The notes under the pieces: model-generated
Seen by the model: the letters and a program-made list of their open reading frames with translations, nothing else
The model's database searches: none
What the model was told of the DNA's origin: nothing
Position numbers and translations under genes: made by a program
Source of the DNA: Megamerina dolium
Lineage: Eukaryota; Arthropoda; Insecta; Diptera; Megamerinidae
Reading direction: 5' to 3'
Length of the DNA: 64,000 bases
Assembly: GCA_963854835.1 (NCBI GenBank)
Contig: OY978529.1
Location: forward strand, 10,066,775 to 10,130,774
In this document: positions 36,792-48,185 of the stretch, piece after piece
How positions within the stretch are numbered: the stretch's first letter is position 1
How the letters are laid out: each line of letters begins with the position of its first letter

Positions 36792-38186
36792 TTTAAGGGG
36801 GACTTACACCTTGTCACTTTTAAAGAATCAATTTTTATACCCTGCATAATGCAATATGCATGGTATATTCATTTCGGTCAGATGTTTGTGTCCACTTGAA
36901 GGAATCTCCGGAGATATAGACATAGATATATATTCGTGATCAGCGTCGATTAAATTTTCGATTTAACGATGTCCGTCCGTCCGTCCGTCCGTCCGTCCGT
37001 CCGTCTGTCTGTCACCTGGCTGGTTCGCACGATAACTTGAGTAAATATTGAGCTATTTCGATGAAATTTGGCATAAGTAATCTATGATCCAAGGGTACGG
37101 AGGGGATTGATATTGGGCATGATCGGTCAATAACCACGCCCACACCAAGCATTCAAAGCGACTAACCTCGAAATTTTCAAAATTTTTAACTTGCTATAAC
37201 TCACATAATATACCACTTGGGACAACAATATTTCGCTCATAGAGTTACATTATACTACTTTATAACCTCGCCAAAAGTGGGTGAGCCACGCCTACTTTCT
37301 AGCGTAGCTCCCATACAAAGTGTCTGTACTTCTTTTAAATTGAAACTGCTGTAACTTCTACAATCTTCTGTCTAGAATAACCATAATTGACACTTAGATT
37401 AACACGGCAGTCAGAAATAATATGGCAGAAAATCAATGTGCCACGCCCACTCCTTTTTGGGTCTCCCATACAAAGTTGCGGAAATTAAAAAAAATGTTAC
37501 CGGTTATAACTTGCAAACTATTCGGCGCAGAATAACGAGATTTAAGGTGTGGATTAGTATTGTACGAGCAACTAGGCTCACAGAAAATGGGCGCACCACG
37601 CCCAGTGTTTATCGTAGCCCAGATACAAATTTTAAATTGAAACAGCTGTAACTTCGGCAATCTTCTGTCTAGAATAACCATAATTAACACTTAAATTAAT
37701 ATCGTAGTCGGAAATAATCTGGCGAAAAATCAGCGTACCACGCCCACTTCTTATTGGGGCTCCCATACATAGTTGAGGAAATTAAACAAAAATGTTAACC
37801 ACCATAACTTAGAATCTATTCAACGTAGGACACCAAATTTAAGGTGTGGATTAACATTGAAAAATTAATTGGATTTACTAGAAAGTGGTAAGCCACGCCC
37901 ACTTTTTATATAGCTCCCATACTAAGCCTCGGAATTATCTTAAAATCCTTTTACTTCGTCAAAGTCAACCATATTTCGGGTGTAAATTAGTAGTATATGC
38001 AAAAATTGTTTCTCGAAAAGTGGAAATAAAAGAAAAGTTGGATATTCGAGTAAACTTTTTATATATAAATCTACATATGCAAGGTATAGTTTGGTCGGCC
38101 CCAGCCGACTGTAAGGAGATTTTTTTACAATAAATTGTCAAAAACTAGCTCCAAAATTGGCTTACAAGGTGTAAGTCCCCCTTAAA
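36792..38186. mobile_element. TTAA-flanked 23-bp inverted-repeat element containing a GTCC-tract repeat
   Basis: TTTAAGGGGGACTTACACCT (36792 on, extending to 36814) and its perfect 23-bp reverse complement at 38164-38186 enclose a GTCC-tract repeat. TTAA lies at both edges (36793-36796 and 38182-38185), the target used by piggyBac-type elements. Without the inner repeat the outer element would be only about 100 bp. No transposase. The piggyBac assignment is an inference. Confidence 0.78.
36833..38127 (+). repeat. GTCC-tract repeat, copy B
   Basis: Nearly identical to copy A at 28926-30576, but with only about ten GTCC units (36971-37011) and lacking one 298-bp module (the ggattagtattgtacgag block occurs once, at 37551). 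Its right inner end is atgcaaggtata. Confidence 0.9.
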
Positions 38187-38294
38187 TTGAAAATCGGATG
38201 GTGTTAGAAATTTTCTAAATCCGCTTTCATTTTGTAGGTCACTAGGTGAGTTCAAGAGTACACAATCACACCGACATCGTAGTACTACTAGAAT

Positions 38295-38641
38295 AGGCTA
38301 GGTTATGTGGCTGCCCTCTGAGAGGTCATACTTAGGCCAGAAATGCCCATTGTGATACCACCGAGGTTCTCTTCCAATACTATTGTGCGTGTTAATTTTG
38401 GACAGCATTAGAAGGGATCTACTTATATTAGCCGGTTCCGAACGGCAGAACCCTTGTGATATTACTTTAACTTAGTTTTGTCACAGAACTCTTTAAAGAA
38501 GCATATTTGGCATATTGTTACTGCCGGAAGAATTGCCAAAATCTTTTCGATATTAAATTTTCTTATGCTTCAGCCGGGGATTGAACCCACGACGTACAGA
38601 TCAGAAGGCCAACGCACTAACCACTGAGCCACGGCACCCAC
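38295..38641 (-). repeat. tRNA-derived SINE, tail variant B, with 15-bp TSD
   Basis: Bounded by TAGTACTACTAGAAT at 38280-38294 and 38642-38656. The minus strand starts with the tRNA-like head (gtgccgtggctcagtggttagtg) and ends with CACAATGGGC..TTCTGGCCTAAGT...CATAACCTAGCC. There is a small internal deletion between 'ttgcca' and 'aaatctt' near 38540. Confidence 0.92.
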
Positions 38642-38924
38642 TAGTACTACTAGAATGAGTAAATTATTACAACAGTTGTTGGTATAATACAATGATTTTA
38701 ATTTGAAAATATAAAAAATATTTGCCAGTCGGACTGAGCTGGGTTTAAAGTTTAAACATTTCACGACATTATATGAAGGCTAAATTAATTAATGGATGTG
38801 CTCTCCTATTTCTCGCGAAAATATATCTCCTTATAATCAAAATCTACATGTTAAATATGGTTCTTTAGATGGAAGAGTGCGTAAGTTACGTTGGTTTCGA
38901 GTTACAAATATTTAAAGACGGTGT

Positions 38925-40776
38925 CGTCTTCTGCTTTTATTTAAGATAATTTCCTATTTTAAACAACAATAACATGAATTTTTACACACTAAACAACATC
39001 TTGCACTTGGCACATTTGTCCGATGTCATCGTTCCGCATGTGATCCCATCGGGTATAGTCTGCTATAGATCGTAAAGTTTGCATTTCAATCTTAGATGCA
39101 GTATGCTCAGTGCATTTTGTGTCAGCTCTTGTTTTTGTCGCATATGTCATAACGAGTGTGTCTTGTAGATGCGCATCTTCGACTTTATGCTCATGTGTTT
39201 ATTTTCCCATATCACATCTCTCAAACAACCAGATAAGCACGATGATTTTGTCATTTGAGCGTTAACTTCATTTTTAAGATCTTTTTGCGATGTTATGGTA
39301 GTTCCCAAGTAATTAAATTCCATAACCTGCTCAATGTTTTCTCCATAAACCGCCAACTTGCCTTGTACGGGGTTTCTTGATATTGTTAAAGCCTTCGTTT
39401 TGGATGTAGATATTCTCATATCATGTACTTCTCTGCTGATTTTTCAAAGGCGTACAGCAACCGCTGTAGGTCATCTTCGTTGTCAGATACGAGAACGGCA
39501 TCGTCAGCATAACATACTATTTTAACCTCATGTTCTAGTTTATAACCTCGTCCTGCTGCTCTTACATCTGATATACAATTTCGTCCATTATAACATTGAA
39601 AAGAATAGGACTCAGACTATACCCTTGCCTGATGCCAGCTGCAATCGGGAGATCCATTGAGATATTGTTTTTTTACTTTGATACATGTTTTATTGTTCGT
39701 ATTGAGATCTCTTATTATTTCTATAATTTCGTCGTTAATCCATCTCTTTCGCAGAATTCATACAACATTAGTTAGTAAAACTCTGTCGAATGCTTCCGCG
39801 ACGTCGACAAAACATAGAACAGTTGGTTTGTCAAATTCGATAGATTTTTCTGCGATTTGGCGTATTATAAAAATTGCGCCGATGGTTGATCTGTTTCGTC
39901 GGAACACCTGTTGTTCCTCAGATATACCAGTGGCAGATATGTACCGAGCCAGGATTTTAGTGAATAATTTAAGCATAGCGCTAATAAGTGTTATGCCTCT
40001 ATAGTTGTCCGGAGCTTTTCTATCTCCTTTTTTGAACACTGGAATAGTTATGCTCTTTTTCCAAGCTATTGGAATCATTCTGTATTGGAGAATTTTGATG
40101 AAAAGCATTGACATTTCTTTGAATAGTGGTTCGTTGCCATATTTTAGCATTCCATTACATATCTGATCCGGTTCTGAAGATTTTCGATTCTTCAGTTTTG
40201 CAGCCATGAGTTCAACGTCCTCGCAATATATTTCAAGAGTTTGATTTTCACATGGGCGGGGACCGTTTGCATCGCTGTCAGTTTCGGGTTCTTCATGGTG
40301 GCTGTAAAGCTCTCGGAAATATGCCTCCCAATCTTTTATTGACATTCTAGAGTATGTAATACATTCATTTATTGGTTTCTTCAAATTTCTAAATATATTC
40401 CAGACTTTTTTCTGGGCACCATAGAGATCGTGTTCCATTTCAGCAGAGAAGTTCTCCCAACTCTGTCTTTTTCTATTGGATATTACGGTGTTTACTCTAT
40501 TCTTAGTGATTTTGTATTCATCGTAGCTTATTTCATTTTGTCTATATTTTAGGTATGACTCTCTTTTTTTCGTTGCTAAGCTCCTCTTTACCTCATCGCA
40601 GAACCACGGCTTGTATTTTATCATATTCTTGTTAGAACTAATTGTTGGTTTTCCAATAGATTTCTCAGCCACTCTAATGATATTTGTTGATATTTTTTCA
40701 CACGCGTGGTCAACGCTATCTTTTAATATTACAGGGTTATCAATCAATTTATCTTTTAATCGTGATTGATACAAAA
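38925..40776 (-). pseudogene. 5'-truncated LINE (RTE-like) with 11-bp TSD
   Basis: The direct repeat AAAGACGGTGT at 38914-38924 and 40777-40787 defines the insertion. The minus strand has a 338-residue open stretch (40774-39761). It holds a pre-RT region and RT motifs WKKSITIPVFKKGDRKAPDN (about 40055-40000), NYRGITLISAMLKLFTKILA, SEEQQVFRRNRSTIGAIF, and FVDVAEAFDRV near 39785. After a frame break, CYADDAVLVSD (catalytic Asp pair, near 39510-39475) and SKTKALTISRNP (39410) follow, then a typical C-terminus (TRADT...EMQTLRSI...RWDHMRND) to about 39010. The Lys/Asp of the second RT motif is changed (TKAFD to AEAFD). No endonuclease domain. RTE-like clade by eye. Confidence 0.86.
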
Positions 40777-40789
40777 AAAGACGGTGTAT

Positions 40790-41450
40790 GAAATTGTTTC
40801 TCCCAACAACAGGAATTTATATGTCAAACATGGTCGTCTTAGATGGAAGGGCACGTAAGTTGTTGCGATACAAATTGGAAAATGTTTACGACTTTAGATG
40901 GGATCTACATAGTAGTAGGCGTAGCTCCCCTATTGCACGTGTATCTATTTCATTCTATATTACTAATCTAATTCAGAAATGTGGCTGTCTCGGGCAGAAC
41001 ACAAGAACAAATATAACATGTGATTTTAGACATTTAACAATTCTTCGACTAGGTACGGGACATACATTAAGTATTGACTGTGACTGGCTAATTTTGTTGC
41101 AAAATTATTTATATTTGTAATATTAGTCCACATGTCCAATATGGTTTCCCTAAGTGAAGGAATACCTAAGTATTGGTTTAAAGTTGTAAAAAATTCCGTG
41201 GCTTTGGCTACAGTAAACTTAATGCTTGGTTCGCGCAATTCTTGAGGTATTAGAACCCAGTATCATGTCAATCTGAACGCTGAATATTGTTGTCCTATGA
41301 AGAGCTAACATTTTTTAAAATTTCTAGGGTAGTATTTTTGATTGCACGGTTTCGGTGTGGCAGTTGACCGATCCTACCCATACCCATATCTGTCCTCTTG
41401 GACGGTAGATCGCTCATCAGTCAGACAGATGGACAAAAAACCCTTTAGGG
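40790..41450. other. Degraded relatives of the GTCC-tract repeat, reverse orientation
   Basis: Phrases such as 'gtaggcgtagctccc' and 'gtcttagatggaagggcac' echo the modules of the GTCC-tract repeats. No coding features. Confidence 0.45.
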
Positions 41451-41454
41451 GACG

Positions 41455-41935
41455 TGTAGTAAAAGGATATCCATTATTTTTGTATTAAAATTAAGGGTTT
41501 ATTTATTTAAATGGTTCCAAACGGTTTTTTGTGCAATGTTTAGCTCCTGAGCAAAAGAAACAGTGCCATGACGGTCAGACTCGACGATCTTCATTATTTT
41601 ATCGATATTTTCGACTATTCGGCTTGCATCTTTGACATCAAAATTACCGGAACGGAATCCACGAAACCAAAATTGCACGTAATTGGCTGTTACAGTATCG
41701 GGACCATAAACACTATTCACGTCTTTTCTCTTTACTGGAATCCATCTTTGATGCGTGCTCAAACAATACTGAGTCAAGCAATCACGAAACTGTCTGAAAA
41801 GTTTATTTAGTACGAAATCCTATCTTTCTAACGCCATCTAGCGTAACCCGATCTTATACAACGCGAGATACAGATTACTAAAACCATCTATTGGAAAAGT
41901 AGTGGATTTCCTTTTATTACACCTAATATATATAC
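41455..41935 (-). mobile_element. Internally deleted M1 mariner
   Basis: Ends are GTAGTAAAAGGATATCCATT near 41457 and the inverse ..GGATTTCCTTTTATTACACC near 41928. The minus strand keeps the N-terminal transposase: YCLSTHQRWIPVKRKDVNSV, then FWFRGFRSGNFDVKDASRIV, then VENIDKIMKIVESDRHGTVS and QELNIAQKTVWNHLNK (helix-turn-helix) down to 41499. Everything after the DNA-binding domain is deleted. Confidence 0.85.
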
Positions 41936-42309
41936 TTTTGTACGTCTCCAGACCAAAATTAAGTATGAAGGCACTTTCTTGACTGGCCAATCTAGGCTCA
42001 AGGGTCATTTGAGTAATATAGGAATAGAAGCAGTTCATTGTGCAGATTTTGCGATGAAGAAATCGAGTTGCCAGAGCTGTATGTAGCTCTGGAGCACTGA
42101 TGCAGAGCAAATACGTGGGATAATTTTCGATACAAGTAAAAAAAATAGCAACGTTAGATCCAGCCAATATTCTAGAATTTTTTAGGAGTAATAGAACTGG
42201 ATGAGATATTATATACATAGCCCATACCAGTAGACGGTTGTACAATAGATATTTGAGGTCACAGAACTTTTATACCTCAAATCTAATTTTTAATTCCCCT
42301 CGTACATTA

Positions 42310-42720
42310 CATTTTATATGAATATTTGGACATTTAAAAACTCAATAGACCTCTGCGGATAGAAACGGTGTAGTTCCTGGTTCATAAAACGAACCAATCT
42401 TCCCACAGTTAGTTCAGCTTCCTTCCTCGCCACCAACATCAACGCCTTCACATCCATTCTGGTGCGTAACTGGTCAAATTGATCAGGGTGCAAACGTTTC
42501 ATGTGTACACCCAGACCGGTCTTCGTAGTGAAGGATCTGTCACAAAAGCGTAGGTACCGTAGGTCACGTCCGCCGTCAACCGTTCGAATTGTCGTATCGC
42601 ATTGTTGATTTCTGAGCTCTGAGATCCCAGTGTTCGCTATCAAAGGTATATTTGTGTGATATGGGCTGGCAACCCTATGCACAAATAAGAAGCCTTCTCC
42701 GGCAGACACACCGCAAGCAG
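42310..42720 (-). pseudogene. R2-type LINE N-terminal remnant (zinc finger/Myb region)
   Basis: The minus strand 42709-42314 is open and contains RFCDRSFTTKTGLGVHMKRLH, a C2H2-like finger whose first Cys is replaced. It is followed by PDQFDQLRTRMDVKALMLVARKEAEL and RFMNQELHRFYPQRSIE, matching the Myb-like region that follows the finger in R2-clade retrotransposons (rEAeL...fmNq.L...P.RsiE). R2 proteins use these modules to bind ribosomal DNA. No RT or endonuclease follows; the sequence changes near 42310. It lies about 150 bp downstream (minus strand) of an 18S rRNA fragment. Confidence 0.72.
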
Positions 42721-42855
42721 TGAGTTTCCGGTAAGCACCAACATGGAGGTGGAGATAGACACATCTGCAATCCGTAAGCCGTGGATGTAGATTAAGGCCA
42801 GTATAGCGTTAAAATACAACAAGTGCAAGGATTGCAGTTTGCTTACCTCCAAATG

Positions 42856-42961
42856 GTCAGGGTTTAAATTGCATGTAATAGCTCTAGAATTACCACAGTT
42901 ATCCAAGTAACTGTTAACGATCTAAGGAATCATAATGATGATATAATGAGCCTTTTGCGGT
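42856..42961 (-). rRNA. 18S rRNA 5'-region fragment (relic, about 106 bp)
   Basis: The minus strand reads ACCGCAAAAGGCTCATTATA...CTTAGATCGTTAACAGTTAC-TTGGATAACTGTGG-TAATTCTAGAGCT-TTACATGCAATT, the well-known conserved stretch about 90-200 bases from the 5' end of insect 18S rRNA. Several substitutions and a small indel near 42935 are present. The match stops abruptly at both sides. It is not a functional rRNA gene. Confidence 0.9.
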
Positions 42962-43009
42962 GGGTGCCGCTCTTGTTCACAATCGACAACAAACACAATT
43001 GAGTAATCG

Positions 43010-43600
43010 AATCCGAGCGAGTTTTCACGCCATTTCATAACTGTGAACGAAACAAGGATCCAGCAAAATATAGCAGAGACCAATACAAACTCAAAGCAGT
43101 GGACTTATATCGGCAAAGGTGCATCACTGAAAGCCAAGGTGGGTCTGTCAGTCAACAATATCATGACGACAGTCTTTTTTTTGGAATGCATGTGGTGTCG
43201 TTCACATCAATTACCTTGAAAGAAGTAAAAGCATCACCGACAAATATTATTCATTGCTGTTGGACAGATTAGACAGTGATTTGAAGCAAAGCACGACAGC
43301 ATTGAATGATTTGCATGGTTATTAGGTTACAAACTGTCACCGCATCTAGCATATTCTTCAGGTTTAGCATGCTGCGACTTCTTCCTACTTCTTGCTACCT
43401 GAAGAAAAGGCTCTGTGAGAGCTGTCATTGTCATCCTCGGTCCAGGAGTCGGCAAACAAATGGCAATTTAGTAGAATTCAGTGACAGTAAACGATCGCCT
43501 TGAGAATGCATTTAAAATCCCAGCCCCTAACCTGTAAACATGACTTTTCGAACGCAATGTGGTGTAAAATTTGCTGTACCAATCTTCGATGTGTGTATAA
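43010..43600 (+). pseudogene. Mariner-like transposase fragment
   Basis: The plus strand reads KQWTYIGKGASLKAKVGLSV (about 43095-43155), NNIMTTVFF, then shifted frames resembling SITDKYYSLLLDRLDSDLK near 43225-43290 and a C-terminal FLLPEEKAL region near 43380-43415. The block order matches the middle-to-C-terminal part of a mariner transposase. Highly decayed. Confidence 0.65.
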
Positions 43601-43609
43601 GGTCTATAT

Positions 43610-44700
43610 CACAAGCTTCATTTCAGGATTAATATATATACCTCTATTTACGTAATGCTACAAGAGAATATCCATTACACATATGAGGATGGAAAGGCTA
43701 CAAATTTAATTTGAACAACTTTATGACTCTGTATTACATGCTGTACTTACCATACAAGTACGATGACAATGAAATTATCTGCTGCTGTTTGCCTGTCAAA
43801 CAAATTATCGTTACATAAAAAGTTAATAGGCGCAAGCCACAGAACGCGTCGTTGTGTCATCATCATCATCAGCAACAGCATGTAGGGGATGAACGACTAT
43901 AATGCCATCATAGCGGAAGGGTATTTTGTGAGTGTGTGTGCATGTATGTATAGTATGTACATGTGTTTTTAAGGGGTGCTGCTAATAGCGTTAAATTAAG
44001 ATAACAGAAACGCGATAGATCTATTATTACAGAAGACAAACGAGCGGCACATAATGAATAGATATTTAAATTTTACACGGATACGGTACTCGCAATAAAA
44101 AATATTCAAACAATCATCAGTATAATTGAACATATTCAGACGCATTGATGCGTCTAAAGTCAAAATTAAGCTAAAGGACTTTGCGACTTTGCCAAAGGGG
44201 TTGCCTACGTACGCATAATGTATGAGCCTATCTGGATTCTGTATTCTACATATTCGATGCTAAACAAAGACAAAAACTAATAAATTTAATTCGATTTAAA
44301 TTGATGGGTAAATACATGTACACATAGGTATGCATGTATCTACTATGCATATCTATGCATATATGTACATATGTCATTCAAAGGCTTGTGTCTTTTTCTG
44401 CATAATAGATTTGTGAAATACTCGTAAAACACTGTCTGCAAATAGACCTCGGAGGATGGTACCAGAGTTGTTTACAATTTCAATTCATTAACAAATTTAT
44501 TGCTTCATAACTTAGAAATTCATTTGTGGGTTGACATGGGAATTATTTCGTATACAAAAATATATTTAAAACGTTAGCGTAACTGCTAACGTAAGCAGGC
44601 TTATAAGTAGTAGTCGAAAACTAGATGATACAAAATGTTATTCAACTTTTAACATAAATTGTAATGAAAAACATTTTTTAAGACAGCAAATTTTTTAACA
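43610..44700. other. Intronic stretch, nothing recognised
   Basis: Short ATC/CAGCA runs near 43858-43880 only. Confidence 0.4.
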
Positions 44701-44705
44701 ATAAG

Positions 44706-46290
44706 TGACGGTAATTGGGCTAGAAGCAACTGTGAGCAGGGTTTGGCTTTTGCAGACCACTTAAAAAGTGTGCTTACACCCAATCCACCCTCTACACAGT
44801 CCACACTATCAAAATTAACTTCTCAACCTTGCTCAATAACGCTCAAAATTAAAAAGAAGTACATATTCCAAGCAATTTACAAAGATTTAATCTCAAAAAA
44901 ATCACCTGGTCCAGATAAAATTTCCGGAAAAATGATAAAAGAGCTTCCTCCAGCATCAGTAATTCATCTCATGCACATTTTCAATGTTATCCTTTGTATT
45001 AAACACTATTCCAAATGCTGGAAAACTTCAAAAATTATTAGCAAAACCAGGAAAAGACCCTACAAAAGTTGCATCGTACAGACCTATCAGCCTCCTGCCT
45101 CTACTCTCTAAAATATTCGTAAAGCTACTTGTCATGAATATAACTCCATTTATTAATCTCAACCAACTGATTCTCCGACATCAGTTTGGATTTAGAAAAC
45201 AGCACGGCACAATAGAGCAAGTTCATCGCATTGTAACTCTGATAAGGAACACTTTTGAAGAAAAAAAAGTATTGCTCAGCTGTCTATCTTGATATCACTC
45301 AAGCTTTCGATAGGCAACGGTTTCATAGTCCCCAGGGACCTAGTTAAAATCAATACCACAGCAGTGACAAGAATTATAAATAGTCTTGAGATCTGCTAAT
45401 TAGGATGCTGCACAAAAAGTCTTCAGGTCACGGTGCTTCGCAGCCTTAATAATAATAATAATAATAATAATAATTACTGCCGGCAAATGTCTCCTCGTTG
45501 CTTACTAGCTATCTCATGAGAAGAAAATTACAACAAATCCATTGGATATTCACGCTGCCGTTCCACAAGGAAGCGTTTTGGGCCCCTGTACTGTATCTCT
45601 TACACACTTCATATATGCCCAACAATAACTATACATTCATCTCGACCTTTGCTGATGATACGGCAATATTGTGCTCTCGCTCTAACCCCATAGAAGCTAC
45701 TAAACTCCTGCAGACTCATCTCGATTCTCTCGAAATCTGGTTAGTAAAATGGCGAAATCTGGTTAGCATACATGTAACCTTCACTCTAAGGCTAGATACA
45801 TGTCCCACACGTAAAATAAATGGCCAATCAATTCCACAATATTCCTCAACAAAGTACTTGGGTATTCACCTCGACCGAAGGCTGACCTGGAACAATCACA
45901 TAGAGGAAAAGAAAACTCAGTTCGAGCTTAAAATTGATCAATTATGGTGGCTGTTACACAAAAAAGCTCAAAGTTTAATCTCGAATACAAAGTGCTATTA
46001 TATAAAGCAATCCTGAAGCCAATCTGTACTTACTGTATTCAGTTATGGGGCACGAGCATCTCCCTCAAATATTGAAAAATTGCTGCGAATACAATCCAAG
46101 TGCCTGCGAATTATTGTAAACCCGCCTTGGTATATGAGTAACGTTAACATCCAGCGAGATTTGAATGTACCCACAATTTCTGAGGAAGTTGCAAAGTCCT
46201 GCAGAAGCTACATTCAAAAATTACACAACCATCCAAATCCTCTTGCTAGGCAATTGTTGCTGAACACAGGCCATCGACGACTATAAAGAA
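44706..46290 (+). pseudogene. Jockey-like LINE reverse transcriptase pseudogene
   Basis: The plus strand runs in several frames. FADHLKSVLTPNP at about 44742 is the pre-RT region; SKKSPGPDKISGKMIKELP near 44890-44945; SYRPISLLPLLSKIFVKLL at about 45075-45135; HQFGFRKQHGTIEQVHRI near 45180-45235; QEAF-W/P-VLYLLHTSYMP; STFADDTAIL (catalytic Asp pair) near 45640-45670; STKYLGIHLDRRLTWNNHI near 45848-45903; and LRIQSKCLRIIVNPPWYMSN with DLNVPTISEEV to about 46190. The end HRRL is at 46286. Frameshifts lie near 45040, 45290 and 46015. An (AAT)n run at 45449-45474 interrupts it. No 5' half. Confidence 0.88.
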
Positions 46291-46299
46291 ATGACACAT

Positions 46300-46855
46300 T
46301 GAATACGCTGTGTAATTGCTAAACCACGCGACTCAACAAATTGTAATGGAACAAAAGTTTTGCGCGCCTATTACTGATAGTGGTATTGCAGCTTTAGTAT
46401 TAGCTACGATGGGTCCCCTGGATATTTTTACAATGCAATCGGTTTAATACTTGCTTCTTGAATATGGCATTAGAAAAGAAAAATATAAATTAAATATGTT
46501 ACGAACTTGAAATTCTTACCTCATTTTTTAGGTTCAAACTTAAGCTGTCTTTTCTTCTAAATTAATATTACACCTCGTCTACTATACATCATAGCTCGCC
46601 CATTTACTTCAATATTATTACAACATTAAGCTATGTACCAATTATGGTTGTTCTAGATGGAAGACATTTGTATCGGTAGGTACACGAGCCATACAAGCGA
46701 TTTGTCAAAACGAATTGATAGGTAATGTAACGTTGAAACTGATTGAAAATAAATTTTCAATAGATCTTATGTCAAAATTGAGTCCATATAGCATATAGAC
46801 TGAACTAACCTTGTTGACTAATCGCTCTATGCGTTTCACATTACTATACCCTTTT
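46300..46855. other. Unassigned stretch
   Basis: No coding motif. 'gttgttctagatggaagac' near 46648 recalls the degraded repeat at 40.8 kb. Confidence 0.4.
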
Positions 46856-46859
46856 TGAG

Positions 46860-47430
46860 TAATTGCACCATTAGTAACTTATGGATAAAATACTGGAAAT
46901 CGTCGAGTCTGACCGTCGTGTAAACACTGTTTCTATTGCCCAGGAGATAAACATTGCACAAAAAACCATTTGGAACTTCATGGACCGAATTTCCATCTCC
47001 GAATCGCTTCTTATTCGCAACAAAATCGATCCATCGAAGCAGATGGTTACTGGTGATGAAAAGTGGGTCACTTACGACAACGTTAAGCAAAAACTGTCGT
47101 AGTCAAAGCGCGGTGAGCCGGCGCACACGGTGACCAAGCCAGAATTGATGGTCAGGAAGGTTCTGCTATGTGTTTGGTGGGATTGTCAGGGAATCATCTA
47201 CTATGAGCTGCTCCCTTACGGCCAAACTCTTAATTCGGACCTATACCGTCAACAATTGGACTGTCTGAAGGAAGCAATCGCCCAGAAGCGGCCAGCTTTG
47301 GCCAATGGGAACAAGTTATTGAACAAAACAGTGCATATTTGACCTAAATCGGATCATTCCTAAACTATGCTAAATAAAACCGTTAATTTAATGCAAAAAT
47401 AATGGATTTCTTTTTACTAGACCTTATACT
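46860..47430 (+). pseudogene. M1 mariner with C-terminal deletion
   Basis: The plus strand reads MDKILEIVESDRRVNTVSIA at 46881, QEINIAQKTIWNFMDRI, VTGDEKWVTYDN (first Asp) near 47046-47080, then after a stop at about 47099 VRKVLLCVWWDCQGIIYYEL and LPYGQTLNSDLYRQQLD to about 47260. It then jumps from RPALAN straight to the 3' end, losing the second and third Asp. The 3' terminus 'atggatttctttttactaga' near 47402-47421 matches the other M1 ends. Confidence 0.87.
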
Positions 47431-47449
47431 ATACGAATCAATGCATCAA

Positions 47450-47610
47450 ATATTATTTTTACTGAAATATTACGGCTCCGTGTTGGCGTGGTAGTTGGAA
47501 TATAGAATATAGGGCGATAGGCGACTACAAATTTATATATCCCAACAGATGTTCGTCAAATGGATACCTTGACGCTGATCGTAAATATATATTCGAAGCT
47601 TCCTCTGAAG
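47450..47610 (-). repeat. Fragment of GTCC-tract repeat, inverted
   Basis: 'gacgctgatcgtaaatatatattcgaag' region near 47571-47597 is the inverse of the segment just before the GTCC tract (tatatattcgtgatcagcgtc). Confidence 0.5.
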
Positions 47611-47878
47611 TAGATTTTCATATGTGTGATTCTAAGTGCTAAATCATGATTATTGATTTAAATTTTACAGGACTATGTAGTCGGATTTTGTAGGCCAAGT
47701 TGCTAATTTCAAGTGTTATATAGCGCTTGTGGAAAGAAATTCGCAAAAAGTGGCTACTAAGTGTAATGGTGCAGTTAATCGGGACGTTTTCGGCACACTT
47801 TCAATAAACTGCTATTGCGAGTTTGATTCGGAGGCACAATTTGCCATAATTTTCAATCGATATAACCTCATGAAAGTG

Positions 47879-48185
47879 CGTGCCGTAGCTCAGTGGTGAA
47901 TGTGTTGGCCTTCTGATCTGTAGGTCGTGGGTTCAGTCCCCGGCTGACGCAGAAAACAATTTAATAACGAAAAGATTTTTCTTTCGAACAGTACCCAACT
48001 GTCGGCAAGTAATTGGTAATTTTTCCGGCAGTAACAAGTTGCCAAAAATGCTTCGTAAAAGAACTCTGTGACGAAGCTCAGAAAAAGTGATGTCGCAAGA
48101 ATTCTGCCATTCGGAGACGGCTAAAATAAGTAGGTCCCTTCTAATACGGTTCTAAATTTAACACGCACATCAGTAATGGAATGGG
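47879..48185 (+). repeat. tRNA-derived SINE copy
   Basis: Complete tRNA-like head (gtgccgtagctcagtggtg ... gggttcagtccccggctgac) and middle; the 3' end stops at 'cagtaatggaatgg' without the tail. Confidence 0.88.

Noticed and set aside
42856..42961. Functional 18S rRNA gene
   Set aside because: Only about 106 bases match, with substitutions, and both sides leave the rRNA sequence abruptly.
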